Assembly: GCA_001599975.1 (NCBI GenBank)
Contig: BCIO01000004.1
Coordinates: 1,091,434 to 1,155,433, forward strand
Direction of reading: 5' to 3'
DNA from: Cystobasidiopsis lactophilus
Lineage: Eukaryota > Basidiomycota > Agaricostilbomycetes > Agaricostilbales > Chionosphaeraceae
Length of the DNA stretch: 64,000 nucleotides
Under the pieces are notes generated by a model, which saw only the letters and a list, made by a program, of their open reading frames with translations, did no database searches and was not told where the DNA came from. Positions 10,952 through 22,253 of the stretch are shown one piece after another. How positions within the stretch are numbered: the first letter of the stretch is position 1; every line of letters starts with the position of its first letter. The translations under genes and the position numbers were made by a program.

Positions 10952-12057
10952 CTACCGATTGCTCTTCGCGACCCGCTTGATCGGCCCCGTTGCCTGTTGC
11001 TGCTTCTTGGGCTTTAATTCCAGTGCGTTGGGGTCTTTCGGCTTGCCCTTATGCGTGTGGGACTTGTCCGGCTCGGCGAAGGTTTTGACGTCTGAAAAAT
11101 CGCGATCGCCATTGATCAGGCGAACAAAGAAGGAGGATCGGGAGGTTCTCGTACTTTCAAACCAATGGAGGACGCTGGGAACTTCCTTGAGCGCTTCGTG
11201 CTGCTTGATGTAGGCAAACAAGCCGCGGTGGGTGTTGCGAAAATCGGACGAGGGGTGCCAGCTGCCTGCTCCCTCCTGTTTACAATTTTTGATTAAGTAT
11301 CACACTAAGCCACTATAACGGCAAGGGATGCTACAAACCTTGCGGGAAGTCCAGAACAAGACGACCGCCTGGCCTTCCTCGTTTTGCTCCACTTTGTGCT
11401 CTAACACCTTGGCACGGGAAGGGACTGTCGTTTTTGGTGCTGTTTGCGCGGGCCGGGAAAGGTATTAGCGTTGTCTGTCAGAACAGGTGGCAAACCGCAA
11501 ACCTTGGGGGTTAGCAGAGTCCGATTCTGCAGCCTCATCCTCGCCTCCGATCCCGCCCCACTCCTCGTTCTCTGCTCGTTCAGCCTTCGCAGCGTCCCGT
11601 TGCTTCTTCGTAGGCCGGCTTTTCGGCCCTGCTGGCCCGCCTTGCGCTTCACAGGCTGAAAGGGGAGCGATCAAATAAGCCGCGAAAGGCTTGGATTGGG
11701 GTAGGTTTGCCTTACTTTTGACCCATTTTTGGATGACAGGGTTCTGCTGGACTTCCTCGTGCCCGTGGATGTAATTCCAAAGCGGGCGAGAGGTGGCCGA
11801 AAAATCCGCGGCGTTCCTCCAGACCGGGTCCTCGTCCTTCTACTCGTCGTTCGTTCTTTCAGCAACACATTTGCCGAAACAAAGCCAGAGAGAAGGTAGC
11901 TTACGAACTTGCTGCTCGAGCACAGGAACAGGACGCTCTCTTCGCTCTCGCCTTCCAGTTTTTCGAGCTTGTGCTCCTTGATGCTCCACTTGACACCTCG
12001 CCGAGTGCCCTTTCGGGCAGGCTGGAGAGGTGCTTCAGACGCTGCTAGGTCGGCCAT
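10952..12057 (-). CDS. Unrecognised protein with two copies of one domain
   Basis: Exons give about 240 residues: MADLAASEAPLQPARKGTRR, a first domain, an acidic/basic linker (GPKSRPTKKQRDAAKAERAE), a second domain and a basic tail (QQQATGPIKRVAKSNR). The two domains align to each other over about 65 residues: HKLEKLEGESEESVLFLCSS then DPVWRNAADFSATSRPLWNY then IHGHEEVQQNPVIQKWVKS, against HKVEQNEEGQAVVLFWTSRK then GSWHPSSDFRNTHRGLFAYI then KQHEALKEVPSVLHWFES. Shared marks are a VLF strand, a Trp, DF, a Y-I-x-x-H-E helix and a final W-x-x-S. An intron falls at the same place in both copies, after the Lys following the VLF strand. Basic tails suggest nucleic-acid binding or a nuclear location. 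I know of no named family with this pattern. The stop is at 10952 and the start at the ATG at 12057. Confidence 0.72.
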
Positions 12058-12942
12058 CTTGTCGTAACCACGAGTTTGGAGGTGTTGGGTCAAGCAGAAT
12101 TTTGCCACTTTTTTGCAGGTTGCTCTGCTCAACCATTCCAGCTGCAACTATTCTGGATCTTGCTTTCTCTTTCATGATCCCGATTCCATAGCAGCTCAGA
12201 CCGAACCCGTCATGGGGGACCTCGTCCTCCCTAGGATTGATGGCCTTGCTCGCGCCCGCATGGGCATTTTGCCGCTTGGTCGCAGAATTTTTTTCTCGGC
12301 GAGGTTCAAGGTCCTTGCGTCTCGCTGGAAGGTCATCATGGGTGGTTGAGGCCTACATCTTTGCTTCCCTGTTGCTTCGTCTCTGCTGCTCCCAATTGGG
12401 CGTTCGACGCGACTACCCAAAGTCGCACCTGAATCTCAAACGTGAGTCTTCCGTCCTCATCCTCCCTCTTGTTACTCTCCATCTCCCTTCTCCGACACCT
12501 TTACAATGATGACAACCTTTATATTCACACTGCATGACGGCCAGCTCTCTTGGCGGAGAGTCTGGTCAGTGACAAGACAATTAATTTTTAGTTTACAACG
12601 GTATCTGAGACCAATCCTTTCTTCTCATTGCTTCCCTATTGCTTGAGCTCGGATGCTGACTACTTCTTTCTGTTTCCGTAGGCTCTGTACAGGCTCGGCG
12701 AACTGTTTCCTTCTACACCCCTGCTTTGGTGCCTCTCGAGTTTTACACGGAGCACTAGCCCTCCACCTTGTACATATTAGAATGCTGCATGGATGCCATT
12801 TTATTGCCATCATTGTCCCTGCATATCCTCCAGCTGAGTTTTCGGCAACGCCTCAGGATAGGGTTTCCTTTGCAGGCCAAAGTGGGTTGCCTGCTCGTAG
12901 GTGTACGCTGACGGTCAATCGTATGAGCCAATGCCTACAAGG
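12058..12942. other. Long intergenic stretch, nothing convincing
   Basis: Nearly 900 bases between the duplicated-domain gene and the amidase stop. Open frames of 60-110 codons cross it on both strands, but none has a family motif or a sensible spliced continuation. CT-rich runs near 12440-12500 look like untranslated or promoter sequence. Confidence 0.45.
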
Positions 12943-14789
12943 CTACATAGAGAACAACCCACCAAAATCAAGCACTCGTTGATCTTGATGAGCTGGGGCG
13001 GCAAAGGCCAGGCCTAGGGGCATGCCCGGAAACTCCTTCCAAGTACTGTGACTTGCGCGGTGAGAAACGCAAGCGCTATAGGCACAGTAATCGAGCGTAC
13101 TTATAGGGAAACGGCTTGTTGGTGTGTTTGTTCAGCGACGGGACGCATTCGACGTCGGCCCTTAGCGCGCCCATCGGTACGGTGCATTGCGGCCAGCCTG
13201 CCTTGTCGAACGGCACTACCCAGAAATTGGGATGGACAAAGGCATCGAGCCGGTGCTCGTCCATGATGTGGGTCAACGTCTTCTGAGCATAGGATTTTGC
13301 AGTTTGAAAGGCGGCGTCTCGCTGCGCCGGTGTCGAGCTTTCATCTCGGCTGTACTCAAGCCAGTCTTGGGCTTCAAGACCAGGTGGCATTTCTTCCGCT
13401 GCATGTGATAGGTTGAAAGCGACGAGGTCCGCCACCGTTTCAATGCCGTTCGGATTGCTGCTCAGCCAGCTGCCTCAGCTTCACGAGTGTGGGTGTTCGA
13501 AAGCGGAAAAACGCACACAGACAGGGTCTCGGTTAGAAAATGATGCAAATCGGTCTTGAAATCGTGGGCCGCTACGAGGAAGAAGTCTTCTTTGCTCAGC
13601 CCGTCCAATTTGTCCCAGTCGGGAATGGTAATATCATCGACGATGGTGGCCCCAAGTGCGCGAAGGACGTCGAACGCATCGTTCAACACGCTCTTGAACC
13701 TGTCTGGAAACCCGTCCGCCATGAAGAACATTTTGTACTGGGTCGCAGGAAAACCAAGCCTTGAAAAAACCGTCAGCTTGAGCCTGTACGCTAGTGCGTG
13801 TACGTACCGGACTCCTTTGAGAGCCTGAGAGTTGAGGTTGGCAGCGAAAGACTGTGAGGAGGGTAGCACCAAGGCGTCGAGTAAGATCGCAGCGTCCATC
13901 ACAGTCCTGGGGTAGGTAGTTCAGTCGCTATCCCGGGTGTCCGCTCATTCGGCACACCGTGTCATAGGTCCTACGCCATCGAGCGACTGCGAGAAAGACT
14001 AAGCTAAGAGTTACAAAGCCGGAGACGGAACTAACTTTGCTGATGGGAATCACACCGGCGCCGCTGACAAGGCCGTAGGTGGGTCGGAGCCCAACAATAC
14101 CCGATACGCCTGCTGGTAGTAGGATACTGCCATAGGTTTGGCTGCCACTGCGCCACAGTTTCAGACATCGTCTTGCTGAGTAGAAATCTGGCACACAGCG
14201 ATCCAGCGGCCAGGCCAGCAGCCATTGCCACAGCGCTGCCCGTAGATGATCCGATAGCATTGCCGTCCTTGTACAAAGGTGATGTGCATTGTCCTCCTAG
14301 GCCACTCCAGCCGCAAGGCAGCCCGCCATTCGATCGAAAAAAGGCCCATTCCGAAAGCTGGGTTTTGCCAATAATGATAGCCCCTGCAGCCTTGAGCGCT
14401 TTGACTACATCAGCATCTTCTCTGGTGAAGGCTCCTTTCAGGGCCACTGAGCCACCGGTGGTGGGCATGTCAATCGTGCCAATATTGTCCTTGACCAAAA
14501 TGGGGCACCCCAAGAGGAATGGAACACTTCGGCCAGTCGCCAAGTACTGCTTTCGTTCGTCGTCCGCCGCTCTCGCGATGTGGAGAGCGTTCGGGTTGAT
14601 GCAGATGACCGACTTCAAGTGGGCGACCTCTTCGATGCGGGCCAGATAAGCCTATACGCTCCTTCAGACCATTCTTGCTGTCTTGTACATACAGGAGAGT
14701 CAGACCTTGGTCAATTGGAGGCTCGTGGCACTCCCAGTCTGCAAGGCGCGCCGCACATCTTCAAGGGTCGCATGGAGTAAATCCAGCAT
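12943..14789 (-). CDS. Amidase-signature-family hydrolase
   Basis: Hydrolyses an amide bond using the Ser-cisSer-Lys triad of the amidase signature family. Seen in order: MLDLLHATLEDVRRALQTGS (typical helical start, no signal peptide), the catalytic Lys strand GCPILVKDNIGTIDMPTTGG, the cis-Ser/Ser loop IGSSTGSAVAMAAGLAAG, then across an intron GSILLPAGVSGIVGLRPTYG and LVSGAGVIPIS, which follow the nucleophile region in fungal members. The C-terminal part reads GWPQCTVPMGALRAD, then via a GTACGC..GCAAG intron FPGMPLGLAFAAPAHQDQRV before TAG at 12943-12945. Absence of a targeting signal suggests a cytosolic enzyme. The substrate is not predictable; an Asp/Glu-tRNA amidotransferase A subunit is less likely because the C-terminus follows the fungal stand-alone amidase pattern. 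Confidence 0.88.
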
Positions 14790-14953
14790 GCCGTCGCCCC
14801 TATTCGCAGAGTAAATATAAAGACTTATACCACAACGCAAAGACACGCGCAAGAGCAAGAAGGACAGGCGCTTTTGAACAGTTTCGACTTCGACGACCAG
14901 CTCCACCAGTGGCAGTGCCAAAACTTTAAAGCACGAACACGAAAACGGCGGCA

Positions 14954-15992
14954 ATGTCAGTTGAGCTCGACAAGCTGCTTCGGAAGCGCGTCAGAACCTC
15001 GTCTGGCGATAAGCACTTGGCCAGCATACGCCATCTCATTCTCACCCAGGGGCTGGCAGACTCGGGGGACGAGCAGCGCGCTCTCTTGTGGAAAGTCCTT
15101 CTGCGCCTGCCGCACTCGTTGAACCCGGCCGAATATCTCCAGCTCATCTCTCGAGAACCGTCACCCGCCATCGAAAAGATCCGCAATGACACTTTCCGGA
15201 CGCTGGCCACGGATTCGTCGTTTAAAGAGCGGGTGGGCGAGGACCGGCTGATCCGGTTGCTGGACGCGTTTGTGTGGCGCAGCCTTGACAAAGAGGACAA
15301 CATGTTCTACATCCAAGGAATGAACGTGCTGGCTGCGCCCTTCCTATACACCCTCCCTAGCGAACTCGAGGCTTTCAACTGTTTCTCTCGCTTCATCGAA
15401 TTCTGCTGTCCCCTCTACGTCCAACCAACACTCGAAGGCGTGCACCGCGGTCTACGTGTGGGTATATTTTCTTTGTGCAAATGCAGCGTTGGAGCTCACA
15501 GCCTCCGGTGTCAGTTGTTGGACAAGTGCCTCGAAGTTATCGACCCCCAACTCTTCCAGTACCTGCGGTCTAAAAACCTCCAGGCAGAGATTTACGCCTT
15601 TCCTTGTGAGCCTGATGTTCAAGATACGAAGCGCCGCTTACGAGGGTTTTAGCGGTCTTGACATTCTGCGCGTGCACGCCCCCTCTCTCCGAGGTCTTGC
15701 ACCTATTCGATTTCCTGCTCGCCTACGGAGTTCATATGAACATCTTGTGTGTTATTGCACAACTTTTTTTGATGCGAGATCAGTTGCTGGCATCCAAATC
15801 GTAGGCGGACCTGATGAACCCCTTTTCTTTGCTAATGCGGCCTGCAGCCCGATGACGCTGCTCCGAAGCATGCCGCCCCTCCAAGCCCGACAAAGCATCA
15901 TCTTAGCGTGCGGCTTCATATCCGACCTCTCTGCGGAACTGTACGACCAGCTGGCGCGGCATCCTTGGGACGAAGCTCTGGTTCTGGAGTGA
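14954..15992 (+). CDS. BUB2: TBC-domain GAP, Bub2/Cdc16 type
   Basis: Bub2 (Cdc16 in fission yeast) is the GAP half of the Bub2-Bfa1 complex at spindle poles and keeps the Tem1 GTPase off until the spindle is positioned. The protein has the catalytic TBC motifs: IxxDxxR as KIRNDTFRT (arginine finger) near 15180 and YxQ as FYIQGMNVLAAPFLY (glutamine finger) near 15310. The N-terminus ASIRHLILTQGLADSGDEQR with RALLWKVLL and the small size (about 290 residues, almost only TBC domain) fit Bub2 rather than larger Rab GAPs. Introns near 15460 and 15605 break the frame, and the last exon ends ELYDQLARHPWDEALVLE. The gene is divergent from the amidase (164 bp) and ends 68 bp before the convergent protease gene. 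Confidence 0.85.
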
Positions 15993-16060
15993 ATGCACGA
16001 ACAAACGGCCGAACTTGTACATTACTAGTGTCTCTGCGCCCCTGTTGTAATAGCCCCGCA

Positions 16061-18132
16061 CTACTTCCAAACTGCACCGACGATCAGAAGGGGCAGAAGC
16101 AAAACTAAAGCCCAATGCGGGCTTGACCGCAAGCCAGAGTCGGGCGTCGGGTCGGAAGTGGTGGCCGTGCTCCCGCCATCGCTGGAGTCGTCAGTGTCAT
16201 CGGTATTGCTGCCTTGTGTCTTGGTCGCTGGGTCCTTGGTATGGGTCGGCTGGCCCTTAGAGCTGGTGGGTCCGGGCTTGCTGCTGGTGCCCGCGGGCAT
16301 CTTGGTCGCCGTTGAATCTCCAGTGGCCGTGTTGTTGCTGCCAGAAGTCGAGCTGGCCGCCAACTTGCCGAAGCCAACTTGCTGATTATCGAAGTCGAAG
16401 ATCGACACCACACCGCGCAACCAGATGTCCCCTAGAATCGCCACCGGGAGCTCGTCTTGGTCTGCGTTCTGTTTAACACCCCGGGACGTCTAGCTGTCGC
16501 TCGAACGATCATAGTCAGAAATCAAGACTCACATCCATTCCGGCAAACGTGAGCACGCAGTCGGTTGGGTCCTGCTCGCTCACAACGCCCATGTTGAGAT
16601 CCAAGGGGTGCACCTCAAATGCCACATTGCCCATCACTACCTCCACTTTTGCCTTTGAGAGAGCGGTGCAGTCCATCACATAATAAGTGGTCCCGGTGGA
16701 CCGATCTTGGAGAGGCTGTGCTCCAAGCTTAGCCCCCAGGCTGGCTGCCACCGTAAGAGGCAAGTAGGCCAGCGAGGTGCCAGTATCCACGACGGCTCGA
16801 AAGCCATCGCTGGCCGAGGCTCCGTTGACTGTCATGCCGCCAGCCTCAACTTCCCAGTATAGAGGCTTGATCAAAGGCACATAGGTGATGGCTCCGTCGA
16901 TCTTGGATTGGTCCCAGCCACCCAGGATCAACGAGCCGCCGTTGGTCTTGTTTTCGACCTGTCTCAAGAGAATTCAGACCAACAAAGGAAGGCTGATCCG
17001 GACGAGACACACGAGAGCTTGGAGCTCTTCCTCGACCTCCGCTTGCTCTTGCTGTGCCTCTAGACTACTAAGGGCGTCGTTTCCGCCGAAGGCGCCGTTC
17101 TGCTGGCGCTTGACGATAGTGAATGTACCGTCGGTCGGGTTCGGCTGGCTGTCAGCTGCTTCCAGAGACGATGCAGCCGCCACGGACTGGTCGATGATTG
17201 TTTGAGAAGGAGTTCCAAGGAAGAAGCTGAACACGTTCTTGGATAGCTGCTTAGAGGCGACTAAACTCTCAAATAAAGTCGTCGAGTTGGTGCGCGAGAG
17301 TGCGGAAAAAGCCATGCCGCAAATTCCAGAGTAGTGACCGGTCCTAGCATTCTCGATTTAGGACAGCCTATCTAGCCCTGAGAAGAGACAAAGCGAACAG
17401 GACAGTGAAGAGGTCTGAGTCTGCCAGCCCAAAGCCTTGTTTCTGGACCGTGAGACCTCCAATGGACATTGTGTCGGTGGCGACTGCGGAGTAGGCTTAC
17501 TTATAGGCACGACGGGCGCAACGGACGAAGACGCACCAGTGCCCGCAGTCTTGCCCGTCCCTATGCGTGCGTGCCAGCACTCAGCATAAGTAGATGCGTC
17601 GGTCAGCGACAAAAGTACGTACCATATTGAATCGCCCATTTCGTGCCTTGGTCCACATAAGTAGAGGATCCCGCCGCGTTGAACTTGTTAGCTTGGGTCG
17701 TTGCGTCGCTAGCCGGTAGCCACATGTCAGCCGAGCCTGGACGACTGAATAAGGGACATAACAAGAGAGAAAAGCAACCAACGCACCCGTGTCAAAATCA
17801 ACTTCGAACTTCTGAGCTGGCGTCCCGACTGACACCTCCCCGTAGTAAGCAACCGCAAAACCCGCAGAGACATCGCTATTTAGCGGGACAGAATTCAAGT
17901 CTGCTCTCTTCTGCAGGTCCGGGATGTCGCGCTTCTGATAGGCCGCCTTGTTGCGAGTCAACTTAGCCATCAAGCGAGTGCTGTCTGCTGCTGCCGCAAC
18001 CGAATTCCAGATCCCGCCATCCACTTTCCGAGGATGCAAGTGATGACTTCTCTTGGTCTTCAGAACATGGACGCCCTGAGCGCTGACGAGAAGAGCGAGG
18101 AGGTTTGGCGCCAAGAGCCTGGCTATCTTCAT
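16061..18132 (-). CDS. Secreted or surface-anchored pepsin-type aspartic protease
   Basis: An A1-family endopeptidase for the cell surface. The start MKIARLLAPNLLALLVSAQG is a signal peptide, followed by a propeptide with basic sites (DIPDLQKRADLNSVP) that suit maturation cleavage. The two catalytic motifs are VDFDTG, continued after an intron by SADMWLPA, near 17790, and AVVDTGTSLAYLP near 16780. The flap region reads KWAIQYG, then GTGKTAGTGASS after a join. The C-terminus has a long Ser/Thr/Pro-rich linker (TATKMPAGTSSKPGPTSSKG) and ends in a hydrophobic stretch (WALVLLLPLLIVGAVWK), typical of a GPI-anchored yapsin-like enzyme, although a plain membrane anchor is possible. The middle exons between 17350 and 17650 are the least certain part. 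Confidence 0.88.
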
Positions 18133-18673
18133 GATGAGTAACCCCTGCAGAGGCTTGCACTACGGACAGCGAGCAGAGGAGGCAGGCAGAAGAGCGCCGG
18201 ACAAGGTGGTGCATGGAGACGAGTTGGTAGAGACGCATACTGCGAGCGGTAAGACGGTCTCGACACGAACAGGCAGCACAAAGGGAATCATTTCTGGCAG
18301 ACTCTGACCCATGTCTTCGGGCAACCTCTCGGGCTCTGGATGCTCATAAGTCCTCCAGGAACCATTGGTGGAATCGTTTCAAGAGGATTCGGAAGGCGAT
18401 ATTGAGCAGCGAGCCTGAAGGGCACAGCGTTTTGGCGCGCCAATGGCGCCGGCGCAGTCTGTGGAGGCTCTGGTTGCAGATGCGGCTGGCATGCACGGAG
18501 CGTGTCTTTTTCAACCTAATATCAAGGGCTGTCTTAAGAAGGGAGATGCCGGGCTGAGAAGAGCAAGCCAAAAAGGTGGCAAAATCCTTGCGCAGTGCTT
18601 CGTGCAAGTGAATTGTGGGTCCTTGCAATCTAACGAGAAATGCATGTATGTACAAGACGTGGTGGTATTTGGG
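18133..18673. other. Intergenic: protease promoter region
   Basis: About 540 bases between the protease start and the stop of the LtrA-family gene, both minus strand. No coding pattern or repeat recognised. Confidence 0.45.
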
Positions 18674-21371
18674 TCATACTGATGCTTCTACGCTGGCCTC
18701 GCTGGGCGGGCGGGGCAGTGGACCCAACTCGCCATCCTGACGAGGGGCGGCCTTCTCTCCTTGAAAGTCGGCATGTCCATTGACGGCTTCTGTCTTTTCG
18801 TGCACCTCTTTAATCTCCTGAGGTCGTGCCATACGACGCACGACAGCCTGATTGCTGAACAATAAGTCGACGCCACGAATGAAACCAAGGCAGGAGTGCG
18901 CACGCTCTCGAAAGCCCAGAAGCTGCCGAAGATGATGGCGAGCATCTGAATGGGCCAGCCTTCTATCGTCAACCGATAGAGAGGGGCCACCTTGGTGGCG
19001 CCCGAGTCGAAGCCCGTTCCGTTCACATGCTCTGGAGTGAACATGATGTGGTGATTACCGAGAGCGAGCAAGCCGAGAAGGCATAGAGCGATGCCCAATC
19101 CCAGCTTTAAAAAGACTATGCCGCGATAGCGGAAGCCTGTCCTTTCGCCGTGAGCGCACGCCTTTGGGTGGAAAAGCCCGCCAAACACCGACCTTTGTGA
19201 TCATGTCGAACCAGGGTTAACATGGCTGTCAGAACAACAGTACCGCCAGCAGATGGGAAGAGCCAAAGGGTGCCGCTGTAGGCGTCCGTGTAGATCTCAT
19301 TAAGGATTTCGAAGAGCTTGTCCGCGGCAGCTTCCCCAGCCTCTTGGTTAGTTGCATCGTCAGTCGAGGCCGGAGCGTCTGCTTCCAGAAATGCAAGCCA
19401 TTCTTCTTCGACCTGTGGCGAGATTTCAACGCCATACGACTCTGGGTTCGGAAGTGAGCGGAGGCTCGACGGAGGGCAATAAAGCAACGCACCGGCGGCG
19501 GCGACGATGATTTGCGCAGCGTATTGCCACGGGAGCACATAAGGGTTTCCCACTGTTTCATTAACGCGGCTGGCTGTGAGAATCTGCTGTTCTTGCTCCC
19601 ACGATGGTATTAAGCGGAGCCGGCGCATCTGGAGACCGAACTCGTCGGCATTGACCGAGGGGTCGGTTCCAGGCAGTGCGTTAACAAGCTTTGTGTATCG
19701 ATCGGTCACGTCGACCACGGCGTCGCCGAAGACGTCGCACAGAAATGCGTTGGAAAGGCCGGCAATGAAGAGGAGAATGAGGTAGTGCAGCGCTGGTGTA
19801 AAGCATGGTCAGAATCTCAATTGACGGGCCTTGAGATGCCGCTCACGAAAGTGGCCAATCACCCATACGAAAGACCTCTTCTTTCCCACCCAATGCTTTT
19901 CGGAGAAGCCGGCGAAATTGAAGCTGTACACCAAGCTCAAACAAATGACAGCACAAGAAGCTTGGCCATAGACCGAGCTGTCGTTGAGGCTGAAGGAGCT
20001 AATCGCTCTTGAAAGGGCGCGAATCAAGGTAATAAATCCTGGTCGCGCCTCGCTGGTGAGCAAGTCCAAGATACTGTTATCTCGAGGACCTCTTACCCTC
20101 TCCGATGATGATCAGCGTCAACCCGCCCATACGTTCCGATAGCCTGCGCCAGCATCGTCAGCGAGCACTTTGTAAGGAAGGAAGGCAAGAATGCCTCACT
20201 CATGGGCCGGGGCGCGCACGCCTTTGCGAAAGAAGACTTCCACAATGTATCCTACAAGCTCGACCAAGACTCCAAGGTAAAGCAAAACGACTTTGGCGGT
20301 CACCGCCGACTTGGTGAAGGCAAGACCAGTAGCAGTGGCACAAGTGGCGACCGAGAAGACCATGCAGCCAAATGGCAACAGCGTTCCTTTCCAAGGGCGG
20401 TTGGTCATCTTTGCCATCACAATGACAGCCAGGTACTGAAGCGCTAGAAGGCCTCGGGAAGCGGTGTAAGTGGCGCTGACTGCTAGGAAGGCGTTTTGTG
20501 CTTTGTAGTTTAGGGACGCTTCGAGGCTTGTGTCGCCAGGCGAGACGAAGAGATGTGACAAGTCCCAGCCTGCGCCCCCGGCTCCCAGGCAAGCGAATAT
20601 GATAAGTTGGCAAATTTTGACGACGCGATGGCAGCTGAGCATTCTGGCTCAGCTTAGGCACAAGGTGGCCAAACAGCGGGCCTACACATCGCTGGCTGCG
20701 TATTTGCAGTCATAGACCGTCTGCGACAGCCACGACAGCCAGATGAGCAAGAAAAAGGAGAAGAAGGTGCCGGCCGCCGTCGGATTGGTGATCTCGGAGC
20801 TTTGGGAGAAGACGCTGAGGACGGCCACAAAGACAAGGTCACAAAACAAGTTCAACCACGGGCTGGGCTGCGAAAGGAGAATCATTCAAACCAGCATTAG
20901 TGGGTTCAAACAAGCTTGGGCCGCACTCTGAAGCGAGATGGCAGCCAGTGTCGCGCTTTCTCCGTATCCCAGTCCTCTTTGCGCAGCTTGGTGGGCATGC
21001 ATAGCCAACCGTTGTCTTGAAAGCGAAGGATGAGGACTTGGATCTTGCGGAAAGAGACAAGCGATGAACTCACTCCTGGCAATGAGCGGATCAAACCGTT
21101 CTTCTGGCTTGATCTTATGCCGGCCGTGGTCATGAAAATGGGAGGAGAATGTGTGGCCTTCAGACTTGTTGGAGGTTGCTTGAGATGCATGATGCTCCAG
21201 CGGCTTTCTCAGAGGCGTCGAGTCGCTGTCCGTTTGCGCCGGGCTGCCGTCCATGGCGTTCCGAGGTAGACCACCGTGCGTATCTTGATGATGGTGCGCT
21301 TGGTCGTCAGGATTAAATTCAGGCAAGTGGACGCCTTCAGTGAAGCCTGGAGCAGAGGAGCTCTTTAGCAC
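18674..21371 (-). CDS. LtrA-family (low temperature requirement A) multi-pass membrane protein
   Basis: LtrA proteins are polytopic membrane proteins of unknown biochemical role, found in bacteria and fungi. The key block is PSPWLNLFCDLVFVAVLSVF near 20850, the family signature of a Trp-x-x-Leu-Phe-Asp-Leu-Val-Phe-Val helix. About eight further hydrophobic segments follow, for example VVKICQLIIFACLGAGGAGW, GLLALQYLAVIVMA, VVLLYLGVLVELVGYIVEVF and GIVFLKLGLGIALCLLGLLA. The N-terminus is a His-rich, hydrophilic segment (HHHQDTHGGLPRNAMDG; HTFSSHFHDHGRHKIKPEER) and the C-terminus an acidic cytosolic tail ending near 18674. The first ATG is uncertain: the frame is open to 21371 without an ATG at its edge, so an additional 5' exon near 21420-21624 (MELGFMSLVSLLGMFRRRWA) is likely. 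At least ten introns are needed. Confidence 0.82.
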
Positions 21372-22253
21372 GCAATGATGTCAATCGCGCTATCGCTAAA
21401 CGCGAGACGACGTTTTTGGGGATTTATCGTTCGGAGAGAGAATGAGAACTGGGCAGCACCAAATCAACACCGCTGTCCAAGGTCGAGGAGGACGCATGGC
21501 CCTTCAGGCTCCTGGAAATTTCGTCGGCGCAAAGTGGTGGGTACGTGAAATGCCGCGGCGCCTTCGCCCAGCGTCGACGAAACATGCCAAGCAAGCTCAC
21601 GAGTGACATGAAACCAAGCTCCAACGAAAAGAGAACTCGTCCAGCAGTTTTGTGACTTTCGTGCTTTTTGACCTCAGAACGCCACCGTCACTTTGCCTGC
21701 ATTATATCCCTGCCCTGATCTGCTCTGTTCGGTGCTCCTAATGGCTGCAACGAATAGAAAATGTAACAAAGACTGAAAAAAAACGCGCAAAACCTCAGTC
21801 CTTTGCTGTTTGCTGGTTTCATCTTTGCGGCTCGATGCGCTGGCAGCAATGTGACTGGACCTAAGCAGCATCTGGCCGTTCTCAATATTATCCCTCGCTG
21901 CTACAAAGGCTTTCTTTCAATCATCTGGAAATGCCGAAGTCTGTAGTGCTCGTTTGCTGGACCGATGGGGGTGCCCATGGTCTGCGCCCTGTACCTGCGA
22001 CCTCAGACTTAAACAGTCATTGCCGCACAGTATTTATGGAGAGTTACTGTCTATACGTATGCCTGACATGCTGTAGTGGACGTTGCACTCTCTTATTAAT
22101 TGCGTACGAACGGTCATAACCAATTCCGAGTGTCAGACTGGGCTCTCCACAATACATCGAGTTGCTGGGAGTTCTTGTCTTCTTCCACCAATCCCGCGCC
22201 TCAAACATTTGCATATCAAAGAGGATAGAACCCCGCCCCGCCCTTCTCCAGAT
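21372..22253. other. Intergenic, possibly with a 5' exon of the LtrA-family gene
   Basis: The minus-strand frame 21424-21624 may be the first exon of the LtrA-family gene. The remaining roughly 630 bases up to the secreted-protein gene contain no convincing gene. A TC-rich stretch just upstream of 22254 fits a promoter or leader. Confidence 0.4.

Noticed and set aside
16061-18132. Two separate genes instead of one protease
   Set aside because: Both catalytic Asp motifs, signal peptide and anchor are in the expected order and joinable by short introns.
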